A stretch of 64,000 nt of DNA from Ipomoea triloba (Eukaryota; Streptophyta; Magnoliopsida; Solanales; Convolvulaceae): NCBI RefSeq assembly GCF_003576645.1, contig NC_044917.1, positions 10,744,623 to 10,808,622 of the forward strand. Reading direction: 5' to 3'. Below are positions 23,358 to 34,915 of the stretch, in pieces. The translations under genes and the position numbers were made by a program. The notes beneath the pieces were generated by a model. That model searched no databases. It saw only the letters and a program-made list of their open reading frames with translations, and was not told the DNA's origin. Every line of letters begins with the position of its first letter. The first letter of the stretch is position 1.

Positions 23358-26197
23358 ATGGCGATTTCCCTGAGGAATTTCTTCTGTAAAAATGCAATTC
23401 AGCTTCATTGTCGACTTATTCTGACGCCCAGGTAAGCATTTCTGTATATGCATATGCATTCGCATGTCCGCGTGTATGACTGCGTGTTACATTTAAGTTC
23501 GTTTATATGAAATGTATATGAATTTTGCTAAGTTCTGTTATGCAAAGATTTCATTTTTAGTTTGCAGAAGAGTATTAGCACAAGCTGCTCAAAGTGCAGC
23601 AGACACTACAACGCTTCAATTCCAGAGAAATACATTCCCAAGAAACCTTTGAATTCCGAAGAATCCAAGAGTGCTTCTTTGTCCGCAAAGAATCTGGTGG
23701 ATGTAGGAAAGTATAATAGTGTGAACCGGAACTCCAAAAGAGCTGAGCTTCATCATGGTAAAATCAATTTAAGTAGTGGCTTTACTGAAGAGTTACAGTC
23801 TCTAAAATATAACCATATGCATGTTTCTTATGTGGTCTATGCTTGAAATGGGGGAGGGGAAGTTCAGAAAATTTGAAAGTCTTTACCACTTCATGAAATT
23901 TCAGGGATGGAGAAAGAAATTGATGGTGATTTCAGGTTTGACAACTGTGAATTCTTGGAAGAGCCTGAAGAGATCATATCGGATTTTAATGATCACCATG
24001 CATCTAGACAAAATGTGGAAAGAGTAGCAATTCAATTACTTGCTGCAAGGTTGGAATCCTAAGTTTAACTTCTTATGTGCAGTATCATGTTTGTGGGACC
24101 CTTAATGCCAAACTTTAAGTTTAGTACTTCGTGCCGTTCTCCTTTACTGGTCAAATTGGGGGTTTATTCTTCCTATCCTTGTTGCAAATACGTAATCAAG
24201 TTGTAACCATAGTCTGAATTCTTCCAAAGGGAAGCCTGTGGGGTTGCGAACAATTGGAAGTTCACTAATTTGAACTTATTTTTGTTGAGAAGCTGAATTG
24301 CCAGAGATAAATAGATGATTAATTGGAAGTTCACTGATTTGAACTTTTTTTTTTTGGGTTCCGAAGCTAAATCTCCCGAGATAAAAAGATGATAAACACT
24401 CAATCTTGCTTTAAATGATATGGACTACCTTTTTCTATTATTATTCTTATGAAGTATGTTTTTCTACTATGCAGAGCTTTAACAGCTGTCGAGCTTAAGA
24501 AGAAACTCCAAGGAAAGAAATTTCCAGTTCATACTATTGATTCAGTGATAACAGACCTGTGCACCAGGTAAATAATCTTGAATAAAAACCATTTAACCAT
24601 AAATTATTGTGGGAGATGTTTTAATAGTTATGAATATCTATTCTTGTTTGCCCATACGCTCATTGTTGTATGGGAATTAGAATGCATTTTACTCCATGCA
24701 TATCTGACTTCACATATTATTGATAACACTCAATCCATTGTTATTAACACATATCATTTCCTGCAGGGGTCTAATTAATGATTGCTTATACGCAGAAACT
24801 TATACGAGATCTAGATGGTCTTCCTTAAGTTGGAGTCCAAGAAGAATTAAACAAGTAAGTTTACTCTTATAATTGAAATGGATTGTTGTGCCTCCATGAT
24901 ATTTAAGTTGGGTTGATCCTCTTTGACAGAGTATCGCACTTTATTGTTCGTAGGAGTAGGGGAGGGGGTAGGGTTGAGAATGGATGTAGATAGAACTAAG
25001 GGTGTGTTTGGTAACCCGGAAAATGATTTCCGGAAATCATTTTCCGGGCTTTTGGTGTTTGGCAACATCCGGAAAATGTGGTCAACGGAAAACATTTTCC
25101 GTTGACCACGGAAAATGAGCTCATTTTTCCGGAAAATGACTTCGTACGACGTTTTTTTTTGTAAAAAAAAAAAAAAATTATAATTTCTAATAAATATTAC
25201 TCCGTATTAGTTTATATATTTTTAGATTTTAAATAAAATAATAAAAAATATATAATTATACATTTCTACTCATTTTCCGGAAAATGAACCAAACACACAC
25301 ACACAGTTTTCCAGAGTACGTCCAAACGCCGAAAATGAACTCATTTTCCGGAAAATGACTCATTTTCCAGAAGTCGTTTTCCTGCTTTCCAAACACACCC
25401 TAATAAGAAAGAGCAATCCTGTTGAAAGATCCATCAGTTCTCTACTTCTACATTGCCTCCTTTTTGACAACAATATTAAATAGACCCACCCTGAATGTTT
25501 GTAGGTTATGCCGGACTGAGTCTGATTGAAACTTTCTTGTTGTTTCTGAAAAGAGTTCTGAAATGCCTTTAGACACGTTCAGGGTTAGCTATTCTAGAGG
25601 AGAAATTAATGAAATCTGTGTATGCTGGACAAGACACACTAGAACTTCTCAATCTCTCTTTTCTATGCATCCCTCAGTTCCCAAGTGTTTCAAATTTGCT
25701 TTTAGTTAAGATCAGTAGAGTGAGCTATAACATTATGTACTTCTCAGTGTGGGTGGTTCTTATTTATTTTTCATTTTTCCTCCACTTGATAATTTTGCTA
25801 GTTTTGCTCTCCACTTCTTCTTTTCCCATTTTGTTGATTGGAAGGATCCTTATCCCATGCCATTTGCTGCAATTCTCACCGTGTAATGGACTAATGGATA
25901 TCATATTTGAGTTAGGCCTTGATCAAGAAGGGAGTAAATGAAATGGATGCAGACGGGGCAATAAAACTGGTATTCAAGGAAAGTGAAACTGGAGAAGAGC
26001 AAGAATCAGGGATTGGCATGTCCAAGCTTTCATTGGATCATCTTCTTGTCCAGGCCTCCAAACAATGGCTACGGAGTCGCGATGCACCTAGAGAGACACG
26101 GAAATCAAGAGTTATCCGTTGGCTCCAGTACCGTGGCTTTAACTGGAGTGTCATTAATTTCGTGCTGAAGAAGTTAGAATCCAAGCATCCTCCCTAG
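23358..26197 (+). CDS. RECX: RecX-family protein, probably organelle-targeted
   Basis: Six exons join in phase to 292 aa: 23358-23431, 23561-23757, 23905-24049, 24475-24567, 24767-24854 and 25916-26197 (TAG). The C-terminal two-thirds is RecX-like: VERVAIQLLAARALTAVELK-KL, then DSVITDLCTRGLINDCLYAE, then RRIKQALIKKGVNEMDADGA, and a final RKSRVIRWLQYRGFNWSVIN motif ending in FVLKKL. Bacterial RecX binds RecA filaments and limits recombination. Plants keep RecA in plastids and mitochondria, so an organelle role is likely. The N terminus (MAISLRNFFCKNAIQLHCRL) is basic and Ser-rich with few acids, as in a transit peptide, but which organelle is not decidable. Intron 5 contains a MITE (25000-25400) and intron 3 a two-copy direct repeat (about 24247-24395). 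Function is inferred from the family. Confidence 0.88.
25000..25400. mobile_element. Tourist-like MITE in RecX intron 5
   Basis: Perfect 12-bp terminal inverted repeats GGGTGTGTTTGG (25000-25011) and CCAAACACACCC (25389-25400) are flanked by TAA at 24997-24999 and 25401-25403. The interior is a series of CATTTTCCGGAAAATG palindromes, so it can fold on itself. TAA duplication points to PIF/Harbinger rather than hAT. Confidence 0.75.
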
Positions 26198-28095
26198 AGC
26201 TCATGCCAATATGCCATCAATGAAATCGGATGATGGGCAACATCTACTAAAACCTCGGGTTTTAGACCCTTGCCTTTCTAAACCTGGGGCCAACAGGCAA
26301 GGCGGCTTGGGACATTGCATGAGAAGGGAATGTCACTGTGGTCCATGCATGAAAGCTTGTTTTGCATGATTCTGGCTGGCATAGGTCCGGTTTGGCCTGG
26401 AATTATTGTTGTGATGATATGCAGGACTTTAGGAGGCTGGATTAGGTGGCAGTTGATGGAATCATTAATTGGGGAAAACTACAATTGTTATGTCTTTGTG
26501 CAGCCTGCAATTTGTGGTTGGCATATGAATGTAGAGAGTGTATATTATGGCCAAGTAATTGTAAAGGAGCGAAAATGGTCCCTAAGTAGTTCTGCAAATT
26601 TGACATTTCATGAGAAATGGTACTGCGATTGAAGTTTCAGATTTGTACACTCAATCAAGGATTACAAGAATTGTAAAACAATCTATTTTCCAACTTTCTT
26701 GGTGACTACAATCTAACCCTATCTATAGTATCTAGTCAACATGATTATGATTGTGATGAGACTCAAACTTATGATATTTCATTTGGAATGGTAACAGACT
26801 AACAGTGATGTCATCAGACCATAAAATACTTGGCATGCATCGAAATACATCCATATCAATCTAGTTAAATACCTCATAATTATCTATTCTCTATGCTAGG
26901 TAAATAACAAGATTATGATACCCAAGGAGATTATTCACCACAACATTTTAAAGATAACAAATCACTACATTGGCATCACAACTAAGAAAGCAAAATAGCA
27001 TAACTTAAAAAAGAAAAGTGAAAGAAGATTGAAGCAATTAACGAGGACGCATGAGGAAATCCACTCCAGTCTCCAGAGTGCAGATTACTTCAAAGTTGAT
27101 TCAGAAAGCACATGCAGCAAATTAAAGGAAATGTGAAGCTGGAAGCGTGGGGCCATGTGATTACTGCTACACAAGAGAATCTCTCAATTTCTTTCTTTCT
27201 TTCTTTTGTATTAAATATTAATTAATAAAGGAGCAATTAAGGCCGCCATCCACCCAATGATTGCCCCATTCCACCATGTCCTTCCTTATATCTACACATA
27301 CAAGAGAATGAATGAGAATCTCTCAACTCAACTCAACCTAAATCCTACTCGATCTCATCCTTAAACAGACTAATTATACCCATACATCTTGTCGCCCCCA
27401 ACCAAATGTCCTTTTTGTCCCTTACACATATCTCTCCCCAAACTGGAAATAATAATCTATTTTAATCTTACCACTTTGTACTTCCTGATCGAGTTTTAGC
27501 ATAAGCTAAATTTTTGCTAACTCAAACTCTTAATCTCTACAACATCATTTTTACTGGTTGATGTGAGAAGAGATGATAAGTTATTTTCATTCTGTAAGTC
27601 TAAAAAAATGTCAATATTAAATTTTTATGTGAAAGAGTAGAACTTAAGAGTTCAAATAGTATTTTTCATTTCTACCCATTTATATGCAAGTTCATATTCA
27701 ATTCACTGATGAAGTTGGTGAAAAAGCAAAATTTGAAACTTATTAACTTCATTTTATTAACTAATAACCAATTAATGAGTAAATAATGTTAAGCATATAA
27801 TTATGATAAATTTGTATGTAAACGGTATTTTCCCTAACAATGCACTAATTCATTCACTCTAGCTACAAATTATGGCAAGGACTGGAATTTCAATTCATTC
27901 TATAACGCTTGGAAAAAAAAATATTAACTTGAGAAACACACCCTTTAGCATGCATTTAGCAAGCTACATACAATGCAATATAAAATCACATGAAACTAAC
28001 GCCCTATTCCATTTGATTCTCTTATTGTATGGCCTGCAGGGGGGATATATTCACATGTTTTAGCCTCTCATCTATACCCTTAGCTTTATTATTGT
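26198..28095. other. Intergenic between RecX and receptor kinase
   Basis: Probable RecX 3' UTR at the start. A 105-codon open frame at 26315-26632 has no family resemblance. A CTTT microsatellite lies at about 27187-27205. No other feature is supported. Confidence 0.5.
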
Positions 28096-31000
28096 TTAGA
28101 TTGAATTGTCAGAGAACTCAAAGGAGCAGCTTGAAGACCCATGCAACACATTCCTAGTAGGAGGCGGCGGCGATTTGGGGACCGCCGTGGCTCCGCCGCC
28201 TCCCTTCACCGCCTCTGAAGTCGCCGGATCATCGTGTCGAATCTCTTTCAACATCGCCACAACGTCCTTCATCGTGGGACGCCCCTCCGCCTTGTTGCTC
28301 ACACACAGAAACGAAACTGCTAGGGTCTGCAGCATTTCGTGCATTTGGGGATCGGCTCTGCCCCTCAGCTTTGCGTCCAAGATGTCAGCCGGGTCGCGCT
28401 TGCTGTGTAAGTGCTCACGAACCCACTGCACTAGATGTGCTCCTCCCGGCAATGTTGGGTCTAGTGGATGCCTCCCTGTAAGCACCTCTAAGAGGACTAT
28501 CCCGAAACTGTAAACGTCGCTCTTTTCAGTGATACACTGCATCGAAGCATGCTCTGTACATAAAGCACACTTTTATAAGTTTCATGTGTTATAACAATTA
28601 AATAGATTAAATGGAACAACTCCAACCAAGCTGGTATTTACTTAGTAACCACAATGTTACAAGTTTGACTCTCCATAAAAAACATGTTGGCCTTCTTTGT
28701 TTCATCAGGCAGCTAGGCAATTTAAGCTGGTTTACCCGCACACCCTCAAATAGTGGCTACAAGCAGCTCTTAGTGGCCACAATGTTACAAGTTTGATTCC
28801 CTGCAGGAGGTTGGCCAACTAGACAACCTAGACAAGTTTATCTCCTTTTGATCTTTTATCACCTGATTCACAAAGTGATGGGATTTACGTGATACACACC
28901 CCTCGATCAAGTAGCGATTGCAGTATAATCATGACTGAAAAATCACTAAGGGCGCTTAGACGGCCTAATCGACTGTCTAACCACCAATTAAGGTGATAGT
29001 TAGGCCGTCGGCCCGCGCTAGACAGGATTTTTGGAACCGTGGTTATAATACTATAACTTATATTGGTGTGAAGAAACTTACCCGGAGCCATATAGCCATA
29101 AGAGCCGGCAAGGTGAGGCCTAAGGGCCTGCTTTGAACCGTCAGCGCCGCCGCAGTTGCTATGAACAATTCTTGCCAGCCCAAAATCAGCAAGGTAAGGC
29201 TCCATTCGAGGGCCTAACAACACATTCATAGCTTTAACATCCCCATGCAGAATCGGAGGAACACAATCATGGTGCAAGTACGCAAGCGCATGAGCCACGC
29301 CAAGAACAATCTCATATCTGCTCTCCCATTCCGCCCCTCCCTTCCCAGTTCCATGGAGGAGCGAGCTCAAGCTACCATTAGGAAGATAATCATAGAACAG
29401 CAGTTTCAAGCTCCGGTTCGAACCCCACCCTAGAAGACGCACAATATTCTTATGCCTGATAGAACCCAGAGTCTGAATCTCAGAACTAAACGCCCCTGAT
29501 TCCTCTGTTGACCACATCTTCTTCACCGCCAGCGTTTCCCCATTCGGGATCATCACCCTGTAAACAACCCCTGAGCTCCCAGTGCCAATCACATTGGCTG
29601 ATGTGAGGTTCCGGACTATGTCATCAATGGAGAAATCCAGTTTCTGATAAAGGGTCATCTCCCATGTGTCTGTATTAATCCCTGACCCCTTGTTGCCCAA
29701 ATGGGATCTAACCAGGATATATATTGCCAGAAATACTAAAACTGCACTGGCAGTTACCAGAATTGGCATTGCCAGTTTCATAGTGGTTTTGGTGTGTCCT
29801 CCTTTTCTATCAGCTGAAGTCACAACCCCGCCAGAAATGTACAGAGAGGGGTTTCCAGCAAGATCTGTCAATGGGATTTCGCGGAAGAAGGGCGTGTTGG
29901 GGAGCTCGCCCTCGAAGTTATTGGATGATAAGTTGAGGGAAACAAGGTTTTGGAGGTGTGCAAGAACATCTAATTTGCCAGTCAGCTTGTTGTGGGAAAG
30001 ATCAAGAGTTGCTAGTTTTGTAAGGCCAGAGAACTCATCTGGGATGTCTCCAGTGAATCCATTGTAACTAAGGTTCAGAGAGATTTCCAGTGAGGGGATT
30101 TTACCCAATTCTTTAGGTATATTACCTGAGAAGCCATTGTTCCCTATGTCTAGCATCTGAAGCTTAGTGCAGGACACTATCTCTGCTGGGAATCTGCCAG
30201 AGAGTTGATTTTTCCCAAGATTCAGCTTTGTTAGTTCTGTTAAGGAACCAATGCTTGGCCCCAATGGACCAGTGAGCCTATTATCTGACATGTCTAGAAA
30301 TTGTAAAGTTCTGGGTAAGGAATCGGGGACAAGGCCGCTCAATGCGTTTGAACTGAGATCAAGAAACTCGAGGTTTATGCATCCGGATATTGAGGGAGGA
30401 ACAGAGCCCATGAAGTGGTTGTTGCTCATGTCAAGAAAATTCAAGATTTTTAAATTTCCTATTTCTACTGGAATAGTGCCTCCCAGCCTGTTTTTGTTCA
30501 CTCGAAATCTATACAGCTCTGTGCAGTTCCCTATATCGGGTGGTATAAAGCCGGATAAATCATTGGAAAGCAACAACAGTTTAGTGAGGTTTCTCAGAGA
30601 AAATATCCCCTTTGGGATTTGGCCAAAGAGGGTGTTGTAAGAGAGGTCAAGGGCCTGGAGGCTCTCACATTCAGATAAAGAGTCTGGAATGTTGCCTGTG
30701 AGGTTATTCTGCCACGCGAAAAATAGAGTCATGCTTTTAAGTTTCCCTATTTCAGCAGGAATTTCCCCAGAAATTGCATTGTTGTCAAGTTCCAAGTGAG
30801 TGAGAGCAGTGCAATTTGATAGTTCAGAAGGTATGGTACCTGATAACTTATTCACACTCAGCTGGAGCTCCCCGAGCCCCGAAAGGCCCCCCAAGCTTGC
30901 TGGGATGCTGCCTGTGAGGAGATTTTCTGATAAATCAATGACTGTGAGTTCTTTGCAGCTTCCCAGCTCATCTGGGATGGTGCCAACTATGCTGTTCTGC

Positions 31001-31902
31001 CATAGCAGCAGGCTCTGAAGCTTCCCGAGGTTCCCTATGCTCCGGGGGATGGGCCCCGAGATTGAATTCTGGTACAAGTAGAGATTCTGCAACTCACTGC
31101 AGTTCCCAATCTCCTCTGGGATGGGGCCTGACAACAGTGCTGTGTATATAGCTATGGTTTGAATCCTTTTCAGGTTCCCAATTGAGGACGGCAGGCCCCC
31201 GGAAATGCCTGTTTCTGCAAGGCCTAAAACCTGCAAGTTCTTGCAGTTCCCAATCTCAGAAGGTAGTTCACCTTTAAGATTCTGATTCCCACCAGCCCTG
31301 AACACCTCAAGATTGCTCAGCTGCCCAAAGCTCCTAGGAATCTCCCCGCTGATCTGGTTATCGTAGAGCGTTAGATACTTGAGGCTCTCCAGCCTCCCAA
31401 TCTCCCCAGGAATCCCACCTTCAAGCAAATTTGTGCTGAGAGCCAAAGCCTGCAACTTTGTCAGATTACATATCTCTTCTGGAATGGTTCCTGTGATTGA
31501 GTTATCACTTATGTCAAGAACAACCAGCTCAAGATAATCCCCAAACTCCCTGGGAATTGAGCCTGTGAGATTGGCAGATGATAGGATCAGAGTATCCAAT
31601 GATCTGAGAGGCTGCAAATTTGAAGGCAATGGGCCTTGCAAATTCACTGCCTTTAAGCTTATCTTCACAACTTCTCCATCTGAATTGCAGGATATCCCAA
31701 ACCAGGAACAGGGAGTTTGGTCCACAGAATTCCATGACTTCAAAGCATCTGTTGAGCTGTTCAGGCTTGTCTTCCATGCTAGAAGAGCTTGGCCCTGTGC
31801 ATCAATGGAGTAGGCAGAGGAGAAGAAGAGGGAGTTTAGTGAAAGAATTAGGAGTAAGGTATAGGTGGAGAAAAGAGAAGGGTTTCTTAGAAGTGCAGGC
31901 AT
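28096..31902 (-). CDS. LRR-XI receptor-like kinase, RGI3/RGI4 (RGF receptor) type
   Basis: Two exons, 31902-29082 and 28553-28096, join in phase (1092 aa), restoring the kinase between GSYGYMAPG and EHASMQCITEKSDVYSFGIV. Order: signal peptide (about 1-32, hydrophobic core TLLLILSLNSLFF), N-terminal cap with CSWFGISCN, about 22 LRRs, a membrane helix (about 713-734), then the kinase. Kinase features are the glycine loop IGTGSSGVVYRV, the Lys in AVKKMW, catalytic loop ILHGDVKAMNVLL (HGD instead of HRD), and ADFGLARI. LRR-XI receptors bind small peptides. The LRR sequence (SLEISLNLSYNGFTGDIPDE and the DSLPRTLQFLDMSDN block) looks closest to Arabidopsis RGI3/RGI4, which perceive root growth factor peptides; I recall this rather than having searched. 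The intron (28554-29081) carries repeat-like sequence. A TATAAACA lies about 70 bases upstream of the ATG. Confidence 0.92.
28640..29050. repeat. Repeat-like sequence in the receptor kinase intron
   Basis: Two copies of a phrase close to CCACAATGTTACAAGTTTGA occur about 110 bases apart (28660 and 28778), the second followed by TTCCC as in a box-B-like element. A GC-richer block at about 28960-29020, with TAGGCCGT and GACGGCCTA as inverted partners, looks like a small dispersed element. Boundaries are uncertain. Confidence 0.35.
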
Positions 31903-31968
31903 TGGTGAGAGAGCAAAGAAGAAGGTGATGAGTTCTTTGGGATTGTAGAAGGGGGAAACCCCATGTTT

Positions 31969-31976
31969 TGTTTATA
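31969..31976 (-). promoter_or_regulatory. Possible TATA box of the receptor kinase gene
   Basis: The minus strand reads TTGTATAAACA here, about 67 bases before the start codon. That is short for a plant leader but plausible. No other promoter element is evident. Confidence 0.4.
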
Positions 31977-32184
31977 CAAGAAAACCAGAAGATCTGGATC
32001 CCAGACAACTTACAATTTTCTATTATTATTGTACTTGGGGAAATGGCTGTTGATTGGGAGAATGCTGATGCAGATGGCTTCCTTTGCCTTATTTATTTGT
32101 TTATTTATTTTTATTTATTTATTTTTCTTTTTCATTTTGTTCAAAAAGGCGAAATCTCTCGCCCCAAGAGTCCCAAACGATGCC

Positions 32185-32390
32185 ACCTACACAGGCTTAG
32201 CTCACTGGTTCAATAGGCAGTATTTGAGAGAAAAGACCAATATTCGAATCTCAGCAGTGTGGGATTATGTCCAAAATGGGCAGATCCTGCACCGGCATTT
32301 GGCCCTATATGCTGAGCCATTGAGTTGCATCTTCCTAAATGCTCTATCAGGTCAGGGTGTAAGTAGTCCTTAGGATGGGAGATTGAACCT
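32185..32390 (+). mobile_element. tRNA-derived SINE-like segment
   Basis: TTAGCTCACTGG resembles a pol III box A and AATATTCGAATCTC a box B about 45 bases later, the spacing of a tRNA-derived SINE head. The 3' limit is uncertain. Confidence 0.45.
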
Positions 32391-33302
32391 TTTGAAAGAA
32401 GAATTGTGAGGGTAAATCAATCTATTTTCACTTTTACAGCTTCTTTAACTTGTCTATTGATGGCAATAATCCTTCAAGCTAGTAGTGCTTTTGGATTGTT
32501 GTTTTCATATGACATATATTTGTTTGTCTCCATGACACTCTGCTTTTGGATAGTCTTTATTGGACATAGCGGTTGGAACAAAACTAGTGGTTTTCAATTC
32601 TCCATGGAAACCTTCATTCCCTATTTATCTTCTTTTCTTTGTGTTAAATTTCATAGATATTTTATAGTCTATGCTTTTTTTTTACTCCAAAAGCTATCTA
32701 TCAATTATTCTCATTCAAATATTATGTTCTACCTTTGTACAAATTCACCGATATTGCTAGAATTTCGTGAATTTTTGACAAATTGAATGACTATAAAAAT
32801 TAAGATTTCAGTCAAAAAGTAATTTTTTTTTTAAACTACTATTGAGATTCGTAAAAATCTTTCTAAGTGATTTCTAACATTGATTAAAGTGGTTGGAATT
32901 TTTTATCACTTCCAAACAATTCAAAATGTGATTGAAAGACCCTTAAAAAACTCTAAATTTTCAAAAAAACAGACCCACACATGTTTTATTTTATTATAGC
33001 AATGAATATATGATCTTTCATTGTCATAAGGGAAGCGCAGATCAACCACCCGCCCAGCTTGAATATGGATGTCGTATAACAATCATTTTAAGCCTTATCA
33101 CTAACTTTCTCATCCAATGAATACCATCTTGGTAATCCTATTAATTATAATCATTAATTTGGTGGTTCATGAAATGCTAAAATATTATGTGTAAAAATAT
33201 CATCCGGCCATTTAATGATAATTAATATGACTGGTTTAATTCTTCACTATTACATAGAGTAAATTACTAAATCCCGTCTTATGACCTTGACAACATCTTA
33301 AA
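32391..33302. other. Intergenic, nothing recognised
   Basis: AT-rich with a 126-codon open frame at 32406-32786 that is Phe/Ile/Leu-rich and matches no family. I see no gene here. Confidence 0.5.
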
Positions 33303-33371
33303 GTGATGCGGGGACCAAACCCGTGCCACTCACATGCAAAGCGAGTACTCTACCATTTAAGCTACATCCCA
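33303..33371 (-). pseudogene. tRNA-Ala(TGC) pseudogene or tRNA-derived remnant
   Basis: The minus strand reads GGGATGTAGCTTAAATGG, then a CTCGC stem, TTTGCAT loop (anticodon TGC) and GTGAG. The T arm is damaged: GGGTTTGGTCCC instead of GGTTCGATCC. The acceptor stem pairs only partly (GATG with CATC). This is a degraded alanine tRNA, or a repeat derived from one. Confidence 0.65.
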
Positions 33372-34526
33372 TTTTTACATATGTGGAACTTTTGAATTAG
33401 TAGAAAGGGATTATTATTATTAGGTAATTTTGCAAAGACTTTTTTTAGCCATTTCTGCAGTAGTGTAATGTACCATAAAGAGAGCTGGCAGAAAATGGTC
33501 CATCATATTCATATATACATATAACACATATAGTGGTGGTACACAATATAATGATGAGTCATCCCACATGTTAGTTATGGGGATTTTAATTGACTCCTCA
33601 ATGTGGTAGAAGAACATGGGTGAAAATAAAATTAAAATAAAAGAACATGGGTTAACTGACACCTTTGCATTTGCTTTCAAACTTCTCTACTTTTTAAACA
33701 AATTTTTAAGATTTCTTAACCAGGGGAAATTTTATTCCTTTTAAGACTTTAAGAAAAAATTACAGTATCATTTACTTTTTTGGTCTCATTTTATATATGA
33801 TTAATAAGAATTGACTTAAGTTATTTACCATTCCAATTTTTATAATATTAAATTTAATTTTAGTATATAAAATTTACATATTTGTCAACTACTATGTAAT
33901 GTGATAGCATCCCTGTTATCATTCTAAATAGGTGGTTACAGGATCGAACTCCGGTCGCGGTGGAAACATTGCTATTCTTTGGACACAAAAAAATTGAGAA
34001 ATTATAGAACATATATTATCTGTTAAGAATCATGAGTGGTTAAAAAATTAAATTTAAAAATAATCATAAAATACTAAAGAAAACAATCAAAGAAAAAAGA
34101 ATTGGTTTAACAAATCAATATTAAATATGATAGTTTTAAAAAAATAAAAAAAATAATGATAAAATAAAAAAAATATCAAAGAAAAAAGAATTGGTTTAAC
34201 CAATAAATAATAAATATGATAGGTAAAAAAATTAATTTAAAAATATGATAAAATAGTTTTAAAAAAATAATCAAAGAAATAAAGTTAGTTTAATCAATAA
34301 ATAGTAAATATGATAGGTAAAATGCTACAACTGGAGTATAATATTATTAGCGTGGATATTTTGTTTCAATTATCATAAATTTGAAGATGAGATGATTTCT
34401 GATAATGTGAAAGAAAGTTAATTACAAAGCCCTTCTTGAGAACCTAAAAGTAATTTCATAAATCAAACGAAGATATATAGTATTTATAGAGGCATATTCA
34501 ATCTAAATTTTTGTATTCAACACCCT
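33372..34526. other. Intergenic with imprecise A/T tandem repeats
   Basis: About 34060-34320 has roughly three diverged copies of a unit with ATCAAAGAAAAAAGAATTGG and GTTTAA. At 33893-33990 there is a box-B-like GTTCGATCC on the minus strand, and related sequence lies in kinesin intron 1 (about 11735-11830). No gene. Confidence 0.45.
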
Positions 34527-34714
34527 TAGTACATTATATAAACTTTCATAAACATTAATTACTAAATATATATAGTTGCATCTACTTTATAGATAAAAGT
34601 TAAGAAGTTTAACAATTATATAGTACATTATATAAACTTTCATAAACATTAATTACTATATATATGTAGTTGCATCTACTTTATAGATAAAATTTAAGAA
34701 GTTTAACAATTATA
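34527..34714. repeat. 94-bp tandem duplication
   Basis: The unit starting TAGTACATTATATAAAC at 34527 is repeated at 34621 with only a few differences. Both units are AT-rich and noncoding. Confidence 0.85.
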
Positions 34715-34734
34715 TTGAACAAATAAAACCAAAT

Positions 34735-34915
34735 ACTTTGTGGTCAAGTTGCATAATTGTACTTTTTTCAAATAAGTGATTATAGGTTCAAAACCACTAT
34801 GGGATTATTAATTTTTTAATACTTTCTCAACCTATTGCCCCCACATGGTTCGAACCTATGACTTCCCATTTGGAGAGCCACAGTTATGATGCTTGACCAC
34901 AAGGTTACTAGTCAA
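34735..34915. mobile_element. Convergent pair of SINE heads (inverted)
   Basis: On the plus strand, TGGTCAAGTTG (box A) near 34742 and GGTTCAAAACC (box B) near 34787 fit a SINE head. On the minus strand, TGGTCAAGCATC near 34897 and GGTTCGAACC near 34850 fit another. The two face each other over a short shared TAATACTTTCTCAACC tail. Confidence 0.5.

Noticed and set aside
25919..26168. 61-codon overlapping frame in the last RecX exon
   Set aside because: Out-of-frame shadow; the RecX frame carries all family motifs.
26315..26632. 105-codon open frame after the RecX gene
   Set aside because: Lies in the probable 3' UTR region, with no family motifs and no splice-linked neighbour.
30251..30640. 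129-codon plus-strand frame in the receptor kinase
   Set aside because: Antisense shadow of the LRR coding sequence.
32406..32786. 126-codon hydrophobic open frame
   Set aside because: Phe/Ile/Leu-rich from AT-rich DNA; no start context, homologue or neighbouring exon.
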